From assembly GCA_002633005.1 (NCBI GenBank), contig NMRA01000332.1:406005-463098 (forward strand): DNA of 57,094 nucleotides, read 5' to 3'. The stretch comes from Phoronis australis (Eukaryota > Phoronida > Phoronidae). The translations under genes and the position numbers were made by a program. Below the pieces are notes generated by a model. The model was not told the origin of the DNA and ran no database searches. It was given only the letters and a program-made list of their open reading frames with translations. Position 1 is the stretch's first letter; each line of letters starts with the position of its first letter. Shown piece by piece: positions 46,933 through 57,094 of the stretch.

Positions 46933-47160
46933 TGACCTCTTGTCTATTTACATTGCCACGATGTTTCGGTCGGTCTATTCTCCGGCCATCATCAGGTGTT
47001 CCAGTGTTCTTAGAAGAACGAGCACGGGTATGTGGTACACTCATCATGGTGTGATTTTTTCGATTATATGTTGTCCGAGGAAGGATATGAATCCACGACT
47101 TATGAAACTATAGATATGACGGAGGGAAACATTGTGACAATGCAAATAGACAAGAGGTCG
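46933..47160. mobile_element. Inverted Penelope-type terminal sequences, hammerhead-like core
   Basis: The minus strand of 46933-46966 and the plus strand of 47126-47159 share a 34-base motif (GAAACATNGTGNCAATGNAA then ATAGACAAGAGGTC), so two copies face each other. On the minus strand the left copy is preceded by CTGATGATGGCCGGAGAATA and GACCGACC, giving the hammerhead order CTGATGA, stem II, GAAA, stem III (CATCG, loop TGG, CAATG) and the cleavage triplet GTA. Penelope-like elements are known to carry hammerhead ribozymes in their terminal repeats. Stem I is not evident, so activity is doubtful. Confidence 0.45.
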
Positions 47161-47679
47161 GTGTAAATAGACCAAGAGAGCAACTCACCTCGTACATCAG
47201 ATAGGTTTTGTGATGCCACGAGGTTGTGGTTCTGCAGTGTATTGCTTTTATTTCTCAGGGGAGGGAATGTACAAATTTTATGGTATCTGGCAGAACCAGG
47301 TGATATCTAATCTGGTTTTTAGATGCCATGCTTTATAAGTGTTACAATTTACAAATGTTGGACTCTCACTGGAATTCAATTTAATTCCTGTGACAAGTCA
47401 TTGATAGCTTCAGCACCTGTTCACTTTTATTATCTCATAGTTTGTAATTAATGGGGGTTGTTTCATCACGGGGGTTATCTTTCTATTAGTGCACAGGGGT
47501 GCCACGGCACATTCAAAATCCAAAAATCCAGAGGAACTCAAAACTTGAGTAACAGCTCGGAAATTGGGTAGCCGAATCAATACCATAAGGAAAATACCTT
47601 TCTAGAGATAATGAAGCTTTCATCCCCTCTCACTGGAAGGCAATTCTTCTATTTGTCTGCCTGAAAGTTACCTGAAAGG
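47161..47679. other. Intergenic sequence, nothing recognised
   Basis: AT-rich, no open frame of note and no repeat ends identified. Confidence 0.4.
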
Positions 47680-47960
47680 TAATGTACTCAACCCATGCGC
47701 GCACCTAGGGGGGCTCAAAGGAGCCCCCCATTTGGCGAAGTGGGCAAAAGAGTCTGCCTCAGAGAAACAAAAGGTCCCAAAAAATAGAGAACAAGACAAA
47801 GGTCCAGTAAAAAGGCAGGAAATACCAAAATTCTGCAAATGCACTATTCATAGCTCTGAAAGTGCCCCTTTTTAAGTTAAAGATCCACATTTTTTAGTAA
47901 AAGGTCCATATCCTCAAAAATTCGAGCTCCCTCCATTTTTTAGGCTGGGTGGTCGCATGC
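47680..47960. repeat. Diverged copy of part of the 2.57 kb block
   Basis: Matches 2095-2360 and 5125-5380. Shared words include CCATTTGGCGAAGTGG, AAAAAGGCNGGAANTACC, and TCAAAAATTCGAGC followed by TTTTTAGGCTG. Non-coding interspersed repeat. Confidence 0.65.
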
Positions 47961-48390
47961 AACCACGCAATACGGAGAGCCCAAAATACCAACTCCTACC
48001 GGATAGCCCAGCTCCTTGGTTTTATCATTATAACTTTTTAAGTGTTGTGGTGCCTTTGTGGAAGTGTTTATTACATCGTGCCAGTGTTATCGCCATTGAA
48101 TATAACTGATGTGATTTATTGAGTGTTTTTAAACAAACACACCTCTGTGTTCTCATTTTCGATCATTGCTATTTTTTCTTTCTAACGCTCTCAATAACAT
48201 GTTTATACCTGTAATGTCTTAAATGATAAAATATGTTAAAGTTCGAATTTGCTTTTAGATTTATAAGCTGTTGTAAAGTTATATTGTAATTTTATTAAAC
48301 CGAAGCTCTATATACATGTACCTATTTTAATTCAAAAACTGCCAGTGTTAGCTAGCCATCACCTAATGTAGGTGTATAATGCCCTGTTTA

Positions 48391-48565
48391 TTTATAATAG
48401 TGAGTTGGTTGATGTAGTGTATTGGGGACGATCAGAAGCTGAGGACGCCTGTGGTTGTTCATTAAGATCAACACGGTTATCACACTAGTCTAATGTAAAT
48501 TTATAATAGTGAGTTGGTTGTTCATTAAGATCAGCACGTTATCACACTAGTCTAATGTAAATTTT
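48391..48565 (+). repeat. Small tandem duplication with an internal deletion
   Basis: TTTATAATAGTGAGTTGGTTG and TTCATTAAGATCANCACG with the following TTATCACACTAGTCTAATGT occur twice in order. The first copy has about 45 extra bases between them. Confidence 0.75.
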
Positions 48566-49133
48566 GGCTGCATGCAGATACTTAGTTAAAATTTACATCA
48601 CTATGCGATATTTCAGCCTTTGATATATGTGTGCGTACAAAGTCCAATCATGTCATTGTTCATAGTAACAAGATGCCCGGTACATTGTCAAAATAAGGCA
48701 GGGTGTTCTCTAATATGTTCGTTTTTGTAGGAAATGTAACGGTTTATCTTGATACCTTCAAAATATTTAAAATAGTCGGGTAAATGTCGTGGTCAAACGT
48801 CAATGGCATCGGAAATAAAGCGTGAGCGGGATTTTTACTTCCCGGTGCTGAGACGCTTAATAAGTTCCCGACGACGGGTCATCAATATGTCAAAGAAATG
48901 TGATCTGCGTTCTTAAACAGCTTTGATGATTATTATCTCGTTCCCTTTCGGATCTATCTGTTGTCTGTTCCCAAACAGTGAAAATAAATCTGTGGAAGTC
49001 GAATTCAGATTGCTTTAATTTCTCAGCTGATATTTCAAACTGAAAATAGATTTATCCTTTCGGAAGGTGGTTCTAGATGTTGATGCGATGTTTGGGGACA
49101 AGATGGTCAGGGAAGTGACTGACAGAGCTGGCT
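48566..49133. other. 3' flank of the CTHRC1-like gene
   Basis: On the minus strand this is downstream of the stop codon. ATTAAA (minus strand, 49019-49014) about 115 bases after the stop is a possible polyadenylation signal. No other gene seen. Confidence 0.4.
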
Positions 49134-52100
49134 TTAGAATTCCTCCACTATGATGCTGGTTGGTTCGTTATATCCGGTGTAAGCATCACCTAACTCTACA
49201 CCTGGTGACTTGTCGCAAGGACCAACGTTCAGTCGTATTTCAGTGTTGCCCGACGGTAGACCTTGACACACGCCATCAACTGAAAATGTACGACACGTCA
49301 TCACCTATGTCTCACAAAAATTCTCTGTCCAGATGAAAAATTGTCACCACGGCTCAAATTGTAACAACGCTTGAATTGCGACTCTTTTATAAAAAAATGA
49401 TTAAGTGCTTCGTGTTTTTTGAAAAATAGTTTTCTAACTGTACTGCTGAGGGCTCTGTCACACCTAACTCGTTCTCAGAAAAATCTCGGTGAAACCGACC
49501 GTCTAGGGAATTGCGGGAACGGGCAGTTTGATTCAAAACAACACGTTTAATGGTACATCATGATATAGCCTTAAACCGGATTATAACAAGTGTCCCGAAC
49601 GTTTATTCGATGTTCACCCAGTTTTAGCCCTGGGTTCAACTATTCTTGAGAACGTGTGGAAACTAATTTGATGTGACAGCTCGCTTATCAAATTCAAAGA
49701 CGAACACTTCTTTCTAAAGCACGAGCGCCTCTTCTTGTCCTGGAAAAGGTTTCTATTTGTGTTCGTAAATACTATCTGGAGTGGGACAGCATAATGGTTG
49801 GCGAACTCCACCTCAGTTGCATACCTACCGGTCATTGGGATGTGCTCAGGCGCGGCCTTTCCCGCGTAGTAAATTGAGTCGATCTTTTGCGGATTCCTAC
49901 ACTCTGCTGAACCAAATGAGAAGTACCAGCGATTACATCCGTTCTTTTTGTCTTTGTGCGCATGTACATGAACATTCCCGACCCATGTGACGCGGAGAGA
50001 TGACGAGGCACTTTTCTTCGTGTACCAAACGGTCTGAAGAAAGGAAATCATTAGGGCCAGTGCAGAAGAAGAGCTTTGCTCCTCGAATGCAAATGATCTC
50101 GCTAATAGCTCACGTGTGCGGAAAGATGATCTATGAGGAGTTTGCCTCGCGAGACGTTGACTAAGTGACGTAAATGTCTCTTTTGCTGGATTTGTTTTAC
50201 TTGGCTATAGTGAGTCATACTATTCGGCAAGTTGAACTAGAAACTTAGCTGATTACTTCGGAAAATTAATTATTGCATCAACAAATCTCTATGTTTACTT
50301 TGATTTCGTCGAACGTCTAGCTCATAACTTCGGTGAGCATTTTTTTCGCTATTTGCGAGTAACAATGTAATTTTGACTTCAGGCAGAGGACTGAGCTCGT
50401 CGTTCTCCGGCGTCTGCCCGGCGTTGGACCTTACTCTTTCGACTTTCGATAGATCTATAACGACTTATCATCAACTGATGTCTGGTTTGGCGATGTGTAC
50501 AGGGTGTACCAAAATGTTAAGAAAATGTAAAAGATGAGTGCTGTGAATTATGCGTTCATAATTATTTGGTATATCTTTTGCAATAATTGTGAAGTGGGTC
50601 TTGAAAAATAATTGAATGATCAAACTTGAGCGAATGTGTTGTCTCTGAGAATATACAGTATACATGATAAGGGCTTTTTCCAACCATTGTGAAGTGGGAA
50701 CATAAAACTAGATTTTTGCCAAAGGTCTTGCGTCACTTTTATGAAATGGGCTCCTGGGCTGAGTTGCATAAAGCTTCAAAAGTTATCCGCTGGATAAGTT
50801 TGATTGTTGCGTGACGTCAGGTGCATTGTTTAACAATAACAACGTGGCGCGTGATAATGCAACGTCATTGTTGCTGTACTTTGTATTACTTTTATGCAAC
50901 TGGGCCCTGGTGAATCAAAGGAAGTAGCACCAGGAGGTGTAAACGATTCCATGGTCGTGCCTCTAAATTTCGATTGCGTGGGAATGGAGTTTGGCATAAC
51001 GCTAAATCGTCGTGAGAGACCGTCCGGAGTTGGTATATGGGACGGTCTGGGGTCAACAGAAAAAATACAGTTCAACTGTGAGTCTAAGCCAAAGTGATAA
51101 ACGAGAGAAGTTCTACTTGCTTCGTCTGTGGCAGGTATGCTTATGTCTTTTATGACACACAATGTGTGACTGGGCAAAGCATTTTCAAAATAATTTGGAT
51201 AAATCAGTGGAGTGTGAGACCCCTGAGGTCCCTGTCAAGTCCTCACGACAATTCTACGTTATGGCCACCGCCCGCGCGGGTACGGAATGTAGTTTGGTAC
51301 TTAGTCTTGTGGAATTCATGGACGAGGGTATGGAGTTTGTACCGTGGCTTGATGGTCCAGGACTGAGGTTTAAAGAGGATCGAAACTGGACTTAGAAGGC
51401 GTGGACATAGAATCGCTTCCAATCCCTGAGCATAGACTATTATTTTCAATTCCTTGGTTTCGCGACTACTGGTGCACGGTCTTGGTATATACCTTTAGAA
51501 TGCCGTTGTCGAGCTCGCTGTTCATGGGGCTTATAGGGAATTGTTCCACGTGTATGCCAGCACCGCTATTGCCTGTAAGAGAAATGAATCAGTGTAAGGT
51601 TGGTACAAAACTACGCTTAAGTTATGATTAGCTCTACACCTTTGTGTTCAACAGCCGGCTCACACGTCCGTGCCACTCCTGCAAGCAACTGTACCTGATG
51701 AACCAATGAACCACACATTAGTTATAACGTCATATCCCAGTCTCCAAAACGCAAAACGAACTATTGCCACGTATTACAAGCCAAGTTTTACACTCCCTAT
51801 GTCAAAAATTGCATATCATAATTCTTGTTGGGTGGGCTTTCCCCAAAGTTGCCGGGTAATTCGCTAAAAGCGTAGGTCACGCTTGCCCGTTTAGCATAGG
51901 CTTTGAAAGGAGTTTTTGAATTTTCCTCCCAAGTTCTTATGGTCGTAGAGGGTTATAGAGCATTATTTTGCTTCGGAGAATTGGATGGGAAAGTCGTTTT
52001 CTAACATCTGTTAATAGGCCCAAAACCGGGTTTGGTATCCTTTTAACAATCGGTTTTTGCCTTGCAAACCATCAATTTTCTTCGCCACAAATTTGCCTCA

Positions 52101-52757
52101 TTTCCAATGACGACGTCTATTTTCCGCCACAAAGTCCATCATTGAGCTGCTCAATGTATTTTTGCAGACGTACCTGTATCTTTAATCGGCAATTGTTGGA
52201 AGGTGTTGCACCCCATCAATACCTTAACTTTCGCCTTCGGGCGTGAAAAGAGGCACCGAAACAGCTCTTTGTGTACGGCTCGGTGACTGCATATGCTTAG
52301 GGTCACGTTAGCTAATATGCTTAAGCCTTAATGATTTGAGAAAGATATCAAGTTGCGCGTTCAAAAATTAACTAGTTTTGTTCAACTGTTATAGTTGCCG
52401 TGATAACTCTCAGGGGGATAAAGTAACGAATACTATTTTGATGTGTAGATCTCGTTTCGCACGGGATACAGCGACAACTAAAATGAGATTTAATACCCAC
52501 TCACCTTTATTTCCTGCCGTGCTTGTCACCTTTGTTTGAAGTGATAACAACATCGAAAAGACATTTTGTATCGTTAGTTTCTGCAGGTGTAGTTCACTTT
52601 CCAGCTTGGACAGTTGCGCTTTCGTCTTACTGTCCATTCCGGAAACGGTGTTTTGTAGAGCATTCACTTGTTTCTCGAGCTTTAACACCTTTTCTACCAA
52701 TGGGTCCGCCAGACCACCGGAAGTTAGGGCAAAAATACATAGTGACAAAACTAACAT
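49134..52757 (-). CDS. Secreted CTHRC1-like protein with coiled coil, four exons
   Basis: Exons on the minus strand: 52757-52505, 51572-51493, 50033-49829, 49279-49134; junction phases 1, 0, 1; 684 bases, 227 residues and stop. Residues 1-17 (MLVLSLCIFALTSGGLA) are a signal peptide. Residues 18-75 form a heptad-like coiled coil (VEKVLKLEKQVNALQNTV, LSKLESELHLQKL). The rest matches the C-terminal domain of vertebrate CTHRC1: SSLRVTWVGNV, NRWYFSFGSAEC, IDSIYYAG, VDGVCQGLPSG, GDAYTGYNEPTSIIVEEF. CTHRC1 is a secreted glycoprotein linked to Wnt and matrix signalling in vertebrates. Here the collagen Gly-X-Y segment is absent and the coiled coil could do the trimerising. Two cysteines of the vertebrate domain start (QCSW and AEC) are replaced. 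Length is close to the ~243 of human CTHRC1. Confidence 0.85.
50755..50908. mobile_element. ~150-bp MITE in intron 2 of the CTHRC1-like gene
   Basis: Left end TGGGCTGAGTTGCATAAAG, right end CTTTTATGCAACTGGGCCC: terminal inverted repeats with two or three mismatches around a non-coding interior. Confidence 0.6.
50909..51395 (+). other. Unassigned plus-strand open frames inside intron 2
   Basis: Two frames look protein-like: 50909-51097 (GGVNDSMVVPLNFDCVGMEF, ending CESKPK) and 51184-51395 (SSRQFYVMATARAGTECSLV, WLDGPGLRFKEDRNWT). They lie antisense to the intron between exons 2 and 3 of the CTHRC1-like gene. I recognise no family, and splice sites linking them are not convincing. They may be relics of another gene or chance. 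Confidence 0.2.
51850..52040. repeat. Interspersed repeat, CGCTTGCCCGTTTAGC family
   Basis: Shares AAGCGTNGGTCACGCTTG, GGATGGGAAAGTCGTTTT and CCAAAACCGGGTTTGGTAT-like words with 21150-21300 and 21580-21760, and more weakly with 16240-16370. It lies in intron 1 of the CTHRC1-like gene. Confidence 0.6.
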
Positions 52758-53030
52758 TTTTACACCAAACGCGACCAGCAGCCTGTGAAATCAACGAGTC
52801 TTTAGGTTGCTGTTGCGGAAGCACGTTTGATAAGGACAGGTGTAAGATGTCCCATGTGTATGTTTATCTCACCTGGGCTGAGTTCCGAAAAGCAAGTTTC
52901 TTGTGAGAAAAGAGAGTCCACGCAAGTCTGTGAGATATTGCCATGCTTTTGAAGTGCAACACATGATCACCCTATAGCTATACTCGCGAGTGTCTTGTGT
53001 CCACTGAACGCGTACCTGTACATCGCATGA

Positions 53031-53545
53031 CAGCGTTTTCCTGTTCAGTGACTTTACCAGACGTAAGGGGTTCTGAGCGTGTGATAACATGTAGCTTCTT
53101 TGTTAACTACCGAGCACACTCTTCTGTGCGTTACGACAACAAGCAGGCAAATTGTCTACTAGTCTAATTACAGACTACGTGTGAACACAGTCAAACTCAG
53201 AGTGAATTGGTGTATTCGTAAAGAATAGATTGTCATAACAATTTACTTCGATTGCAGTTGTGCGATTTGTGGCGATTCAAAAACTAAACATGATCACCAT
53301 TTGACAAATATTTCAGAAATGCTACGTTCAAATATGTTTTAACTTAACTTTTATTTTTTACAACACAACCCAGTCAGGGTAGATATGATCTTACTGGAGA
53401 TCAGAGCAATTATCGAACAAAAGAGAGCTGGCCCACCATGCCAGAATGGAGTTAATCAGTCGTGTAAGATATTGGCTACAGGGGTGATCTTCCCAACTTG
53501 TTGTTGGGCTATAGAATCGAACAAGTTGGAAGCAACGGGAAAATC
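53031..53545. mobile_element. Inverted, decayed copy of the 551-type element
   Basis: Starts CAGCGTTTTCCTGTTCAGTG and ends GCAACGGGAAAATCCTT, where the first two copies have AACGCTG. The internal match includes TTTACCAGACGNAAGGGGTT, GTGTGATAAC, and CCCAACTTGTTGTTGGGCTA. More diverged than the copies at 551 and 3582, so older. Confidence 0.75.
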
Positions 53546-54049
53546 CTTAATGTCAGAGCCCGAGACTGATAATCGATATCGAACTCAATGAAGGGATTCG
53601 TTATTCTGAGCTGGAATTTACAATGATTTGTGCATATCAGTTTACAATTCAAGTTCGAACTCGATGACCCCTAGATTTGAAACAAAAACTTGAGTACTAA
53701 CACGTAGTTTCGAGTTCAGTCGGACTATAGAATTACTATACAATTATCCACGTAAGCCACTATGCTGGGGTACATAAGCCACTATGTACTCGAGCATACT
53801 GAGACAACTAGACACTCGTGACAACGCACAAAAGTAGAATAGAAAATGCCTGAAATAATTTCAAATTCGATTTCGAGTAAAAAGATCATAAATGCCATCC
53901 AAATGTAAAATTCTGTTTGGTCAAAGATATTTGAATATACAAGAAATGGCATTACGGCAAAATTTCGCTGTCTATATTGCTTTTGGGACACTCCATTACA
54001 TATATCGTAGGTACTGAAATGAATACATTATAGTTCGAGCGGTTGCAAC
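53546..54049. other. Intergenic sequence, repeat-like
   Basis: Contains a stretch near 53820-53900 (GCACAAAAGTAGAATAGAAA, TTTCGAGTAAAAAGAT) weakly similar to 43845-43905. No gene seen. Confidence 0.35.
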
Positions 54050-54371
54050 CCTTTGTTTACACAAATATCGTTAAAAACACTACGATTAGACTTTTTGTTT
54101 GCAAGCTTGATACTGTTACGCTCATGATTTCGGAACAGTCTACTTTCTTCGGGTGTGCAGATATGTAGTAAAACACTGAGAGACACAACAAACAAACAAA
54201 CAAGTTAAAGCACTAGCTAATTTGTTTGTTTATTTGTTATGTCTCTCGGTATTTTTCTACATACCTGCACACCCGAAGAAAGTAGACTGTTCCGAAATTA
54301 TGAGCGTAACTGTATCAACCTTGCAAACAAAAAGTCTAGTCGTGTTTTTAACTAAGTTTGTGTACATGAAT
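54050..54371. mobile_element. Large foldback (palindromic) element
   Basis: Two arms of ~140 bases form a near-perfect inverted repeat: AGACTTTTTGTTTGCAAGCT, ACAGTCTACTTTCTTCGGGT and GAGAGACACAACAAACAAAC on the left are mirrored by their complements on the right. A loop of ~25 bases lies near 54200-54220. The direct repeat ATGAATACATT lies on both sides (54019-54029 and 54366-54376), although on the left it is separated from the arm by ~25 bases. Non-coding. Confidence 0.8.
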
Positions 54372-54376
54372 ACATT

Positions 54377-57094
54377 CAGAACGTTTCGTCGCTAGAGTTG
54401 TTGAAATTTGTGCCGTTGAAGTCGGATGGATTGTCTCAATAATGAAGAAACTAAGTTTCATGAATTGTACATTTAATTTGGTGGCCAAATAAACTTTTTG
54501 GTAATTTTTCGTAAGTCTATGATGGGAAAAGGGTACCTAGCAATGTCACAGAGAAAAGGCTCGCTGGTTTTGGAGAATTTTGTAGAGACTAAATACTTTT
54601 AGATGTTCGGTCAGATGGGTTCTATGAGTATAGGCTAACTTGGTTTTGTCAGCAAGGCGCAAGCACGTGGGTTTAGGCAAATGACCAAGTAATGTTACCG
54701 GCGACAATGTCAGCATGTTTGGATGAGCCTCACCAAACGAGTTCAAACATCACGCCCTCAGAGATCGCCAGATACAACACTTTGCTAGCCCGAGTAGAGC
54801 TGAACTGAAAGCGATGGTGGCAAGTAGCCGACTGTTTATAGCTCTGAACGCATCGCAAATTTAGCAGCAAAATATCGGTAACTGAAGAACGCCAATTTTC
54901 CAACACCAGGGTAAATAATTTAGTTTACTCAAGGAAGAATAAGGATTTTTTAATGAGGCATCATTAATTTTGGCAGCGACAGGCCAGATGAATTGTATAC
55001 GTGACAGAAGCCGGAGGGAGTGAAATTAAGCTGACGGAGTGACGTCACCCAGGGCATTGAGCCGACGAACTGACGTCACCAAGGCCAGTACGAAACTGGC
55101 CACCCTCCCTCCGCGTCTGCAAGAAAAAAATAGAACACCTCTAATCCAAATAGGGGGCCGGTGCAATACCTGGGACCAAGGCGGTGCCTAAACGGGCGCA
55201 ACGAAGGTCTGTAGTGGAGCGGGGAAGACGGAGTTTGTGCAAGCGATGCATTTTATATAATAGATAGATAGAAGATAGATAGATAGAACATAGATAGAAG
55301 ATGATAAAGGCTATTTCCCAAACGATCGTCGGTTATAAATAAGTTTCGTAAGTGTTTTCGTCATTTTGTTTTTTATACTCCAGTCTACTTAATTTGGTTT
55401 GTTTCCTGTGGGATTGCTATCTTTTGATTTTGGAGCTTGAAGTGCCAAAACCGTGTCAGATTTTGATCGTCTGGGAAACAGAAGTCAGCTCTGGCCCACT
55501 GACCCACCTCATCTATTTGCTTGAATTTTCTCATGCACTTTGAGGTTGATCGTCCTCAGCGAGAACAGCAACAACACAGAAATTATCAGCACCGCGTAAT
55601 CGAACGAAATATTTGAAGTTGGTAACACGGTCGAGGCGGTCGAGGAGTGACTCCGGCCTTGAGCTCAGCGAATTTCTGGCAGACAACGGTGGTAACTTCA
55701 AGAAGTCTATCCCACCCACTCAAGCGTTTTCTGGCCTTAAGAATTATGTCCTTTTAACACCAGGACATGGTTAATAGCAGTGTTTTAACAATGGACATAA
55801 AGACTCAAATAACAACCCGTTTAAGACATCTCCTATTGTACGCAAGGATAGTCACCTGTGCCTATAGGTGAAACACTTTAATTAGAAAAAAATGTTTAAA
55901 AATGCATTATTTCGGATAGACGTACAAGGGTCTAAATACGCTTACAGTTATGTGCGGTGGTAACAAAATAAAAATATTTGTAAGATGAAAATTCTTGCAG
56001 CTTACGACGTGTCGTGACTCACAACTATGGCCATTGCGTTGACGTGTTGCCATGGTAACTATACTAAATTGATCAAAATGCTTTATTCCAGTAGTTCATT
56101 ATTGATAAACACAAACGCTGGGAAGCATAAGCACGACAACTGCAGCCATCCCGTTTGTTTTTAACCCACACCATTTCCAATTTTTAGTTTTAGTTGCAGA
56201 CGAGAATAATCCTTTTCGTAACCTACTCGGAAGCTCCATTTGCCAATGGCTGCTTTGACAGAGCATCAATCCCGACAAAATAATGAAATCGAAATAAGTG
56301 ATAACCTTGTGTGTAGAAACAAAATTAACAAAAGGTTATACAGAAGGAAACTGAAAATCTTATATTCAAGTGTCATGCCACGGTTTATCTTTTAGAAAAG
56401 CGCAATCATCTGATTAACATGACCTTTCGTAGATATCAATCTTAGCCTTTGTAAATTTACAGTAGAAACAAACAACCTAAAATTTCATGTTAATCTAATT
56501 ATTACGAATATCTTTGTAATATTTTCCTAAATTGCCCACCTAACTTTCCCCTGGCGATGTAGTGGCCCTATCAGTAACAGCCTGCGTAAAACATTTTACG
56601 ACTCATATCTCCACCCAAATAGTTATTACAAAATTAGATAAATCTGAACAAATATCACATGCCCATCAAAGCCTTTATCTTCAGGTCATAAATCGCGCTC
56701 AAGTCAATCCTGACTGTTATATTTTCAATCCGACTGAAGCCATCATAAGTGCTCTGGCACGCAGCACGACCGACCGACAGACCGAGTCCACGTTGTAGTT
56801 GTCACGACATCACTGGGCCTAACCGTTAATAACTATACAGCTGGTTGAAAGGACAGAGGCCATAATATTGGCTGTCAAACGGAGTTGGTTCTCAGCGTGG
56901 CTCAGTTTATAACGACTGGCTAATAACCGAATAGGCTATATAGACGACCGCAACCAGTGGCTGTAGACAAACGGTGTTTTGTGGTACGTACAGGTAAATT
57001 GTCTCACACGTAGCAATTGATTTATACTAGAGACTGGATAAGAGGTCGCATAGACACATTTCACACTGTAGGTGTATACTGGTTGTGTCGATTG
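54377..57094. other. Right-hand intergenic region, no gene seen
   Basis: Short scattered frames only, none with a motif. Two TGACGTCA words sit close together at 55041-55048 and 55071-55078 within an imperfect direct repeat, and a microsatellite lies at 55258-55304. Confidence 0.45.
55258..55304 (+). repeat. GATA-type microsatellite
   Basis: Imperfect runs of GATA/TAGA units, interrupted by GAA. Confidence 0.8.

Noticed and set aside
55041-55078. Two TGACGTCA words as a CRE-type regulatory site
   Set aside because: There is no gene nearby to regulate and the word also occurs by chance elsewhere in the window (for example at 14038), so no regulatory call is made.
1-57094. tRNA, rRNA, CRISPR array or prokaryotic operon
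   Set aside because: No cloverleaf-like pair of A and B boxes, ribosomal sequence, regularly spaced direct repeats or ribosome-binding-site-led gene runs were seen by eye. A tRNAscan-SE and Infernal run would settle the RNA part.

Overview
This window looks like eukaryotic nuclear DNA from an invertebrate animal. Genes are split into many short exons with GT/AG introns of matching phase, the intergenic space is full of short inverted-repeat elements, and the recognisable proteins are animal or animal-type families. The mix (a DUF389 membrane protein, a CTHRC1-like secreted protein, a LITAF-domain protein, an ACSF2-like acyl-CoA synthetase, Penelope-type retroelement remains, many MITEs, high heterozygosity) suggests an amphioxus (Branchiostoma). 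That is inference; no species-diagnostic sequence was tested.

Layout. 1-6145: repeat territory dominated by a ~2.57 kb block present twice (551-3121 and 3582-6145), each starting with a ~515 bp element with 15-bp terminal inverted repeats. 6360-9280: a ~2.9 kb transposon-like element with long inverted arms and a decayed plus-strand protein gene. 10513-10854: intact single-exon LITAF-domain gene (+). 12518-14275: intact, intronless ACSF2-like gene (-). 17960-20890: a diverged second copy of the 10990-14640 segment holding a broken copy of the synthetase gene. 16620-17480: a second copy of the segment around exon 2 of the DUF389 gene, with the exon still open and splice sites intact.

22849-44691: the main gene of the window, an 18-exon plus-strand gene for a DUF389-family multi-pass membrane protein. 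All exon phases join, giving 764 codons plus a stop. Two regions of it are present twice, side by side (30302-32343 containing exon 8, and 39068-42091 containing exon 15), each pair separated by a single N. These are best read as uncollapsed haplotypes, not real exon duplications. Intron 17 carries an antisense Penelope-like endonuclease fragment. 46933-47160 holds inverted Penelope-type terminal sequences, one with a hammerhead-like core.

49134-52757: a complete four-exon minus-strand gene for a secreted CTHRC1-like protein of 227 residues, in which a coiled coil stands where vertebrate CTHRC1 has collagen repeats. 53031-53545 is an inverted, decayed copy of the element at 551. 54050-54371 is a large foldback element. 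I see no gene in the last ~2.7 kb.

The genes do not form a pathway or operon; they are independent animal genes separated by transposon-rich sequence. No tRNA, rRNA, CRISPR array or prokaryotic signal was seen.
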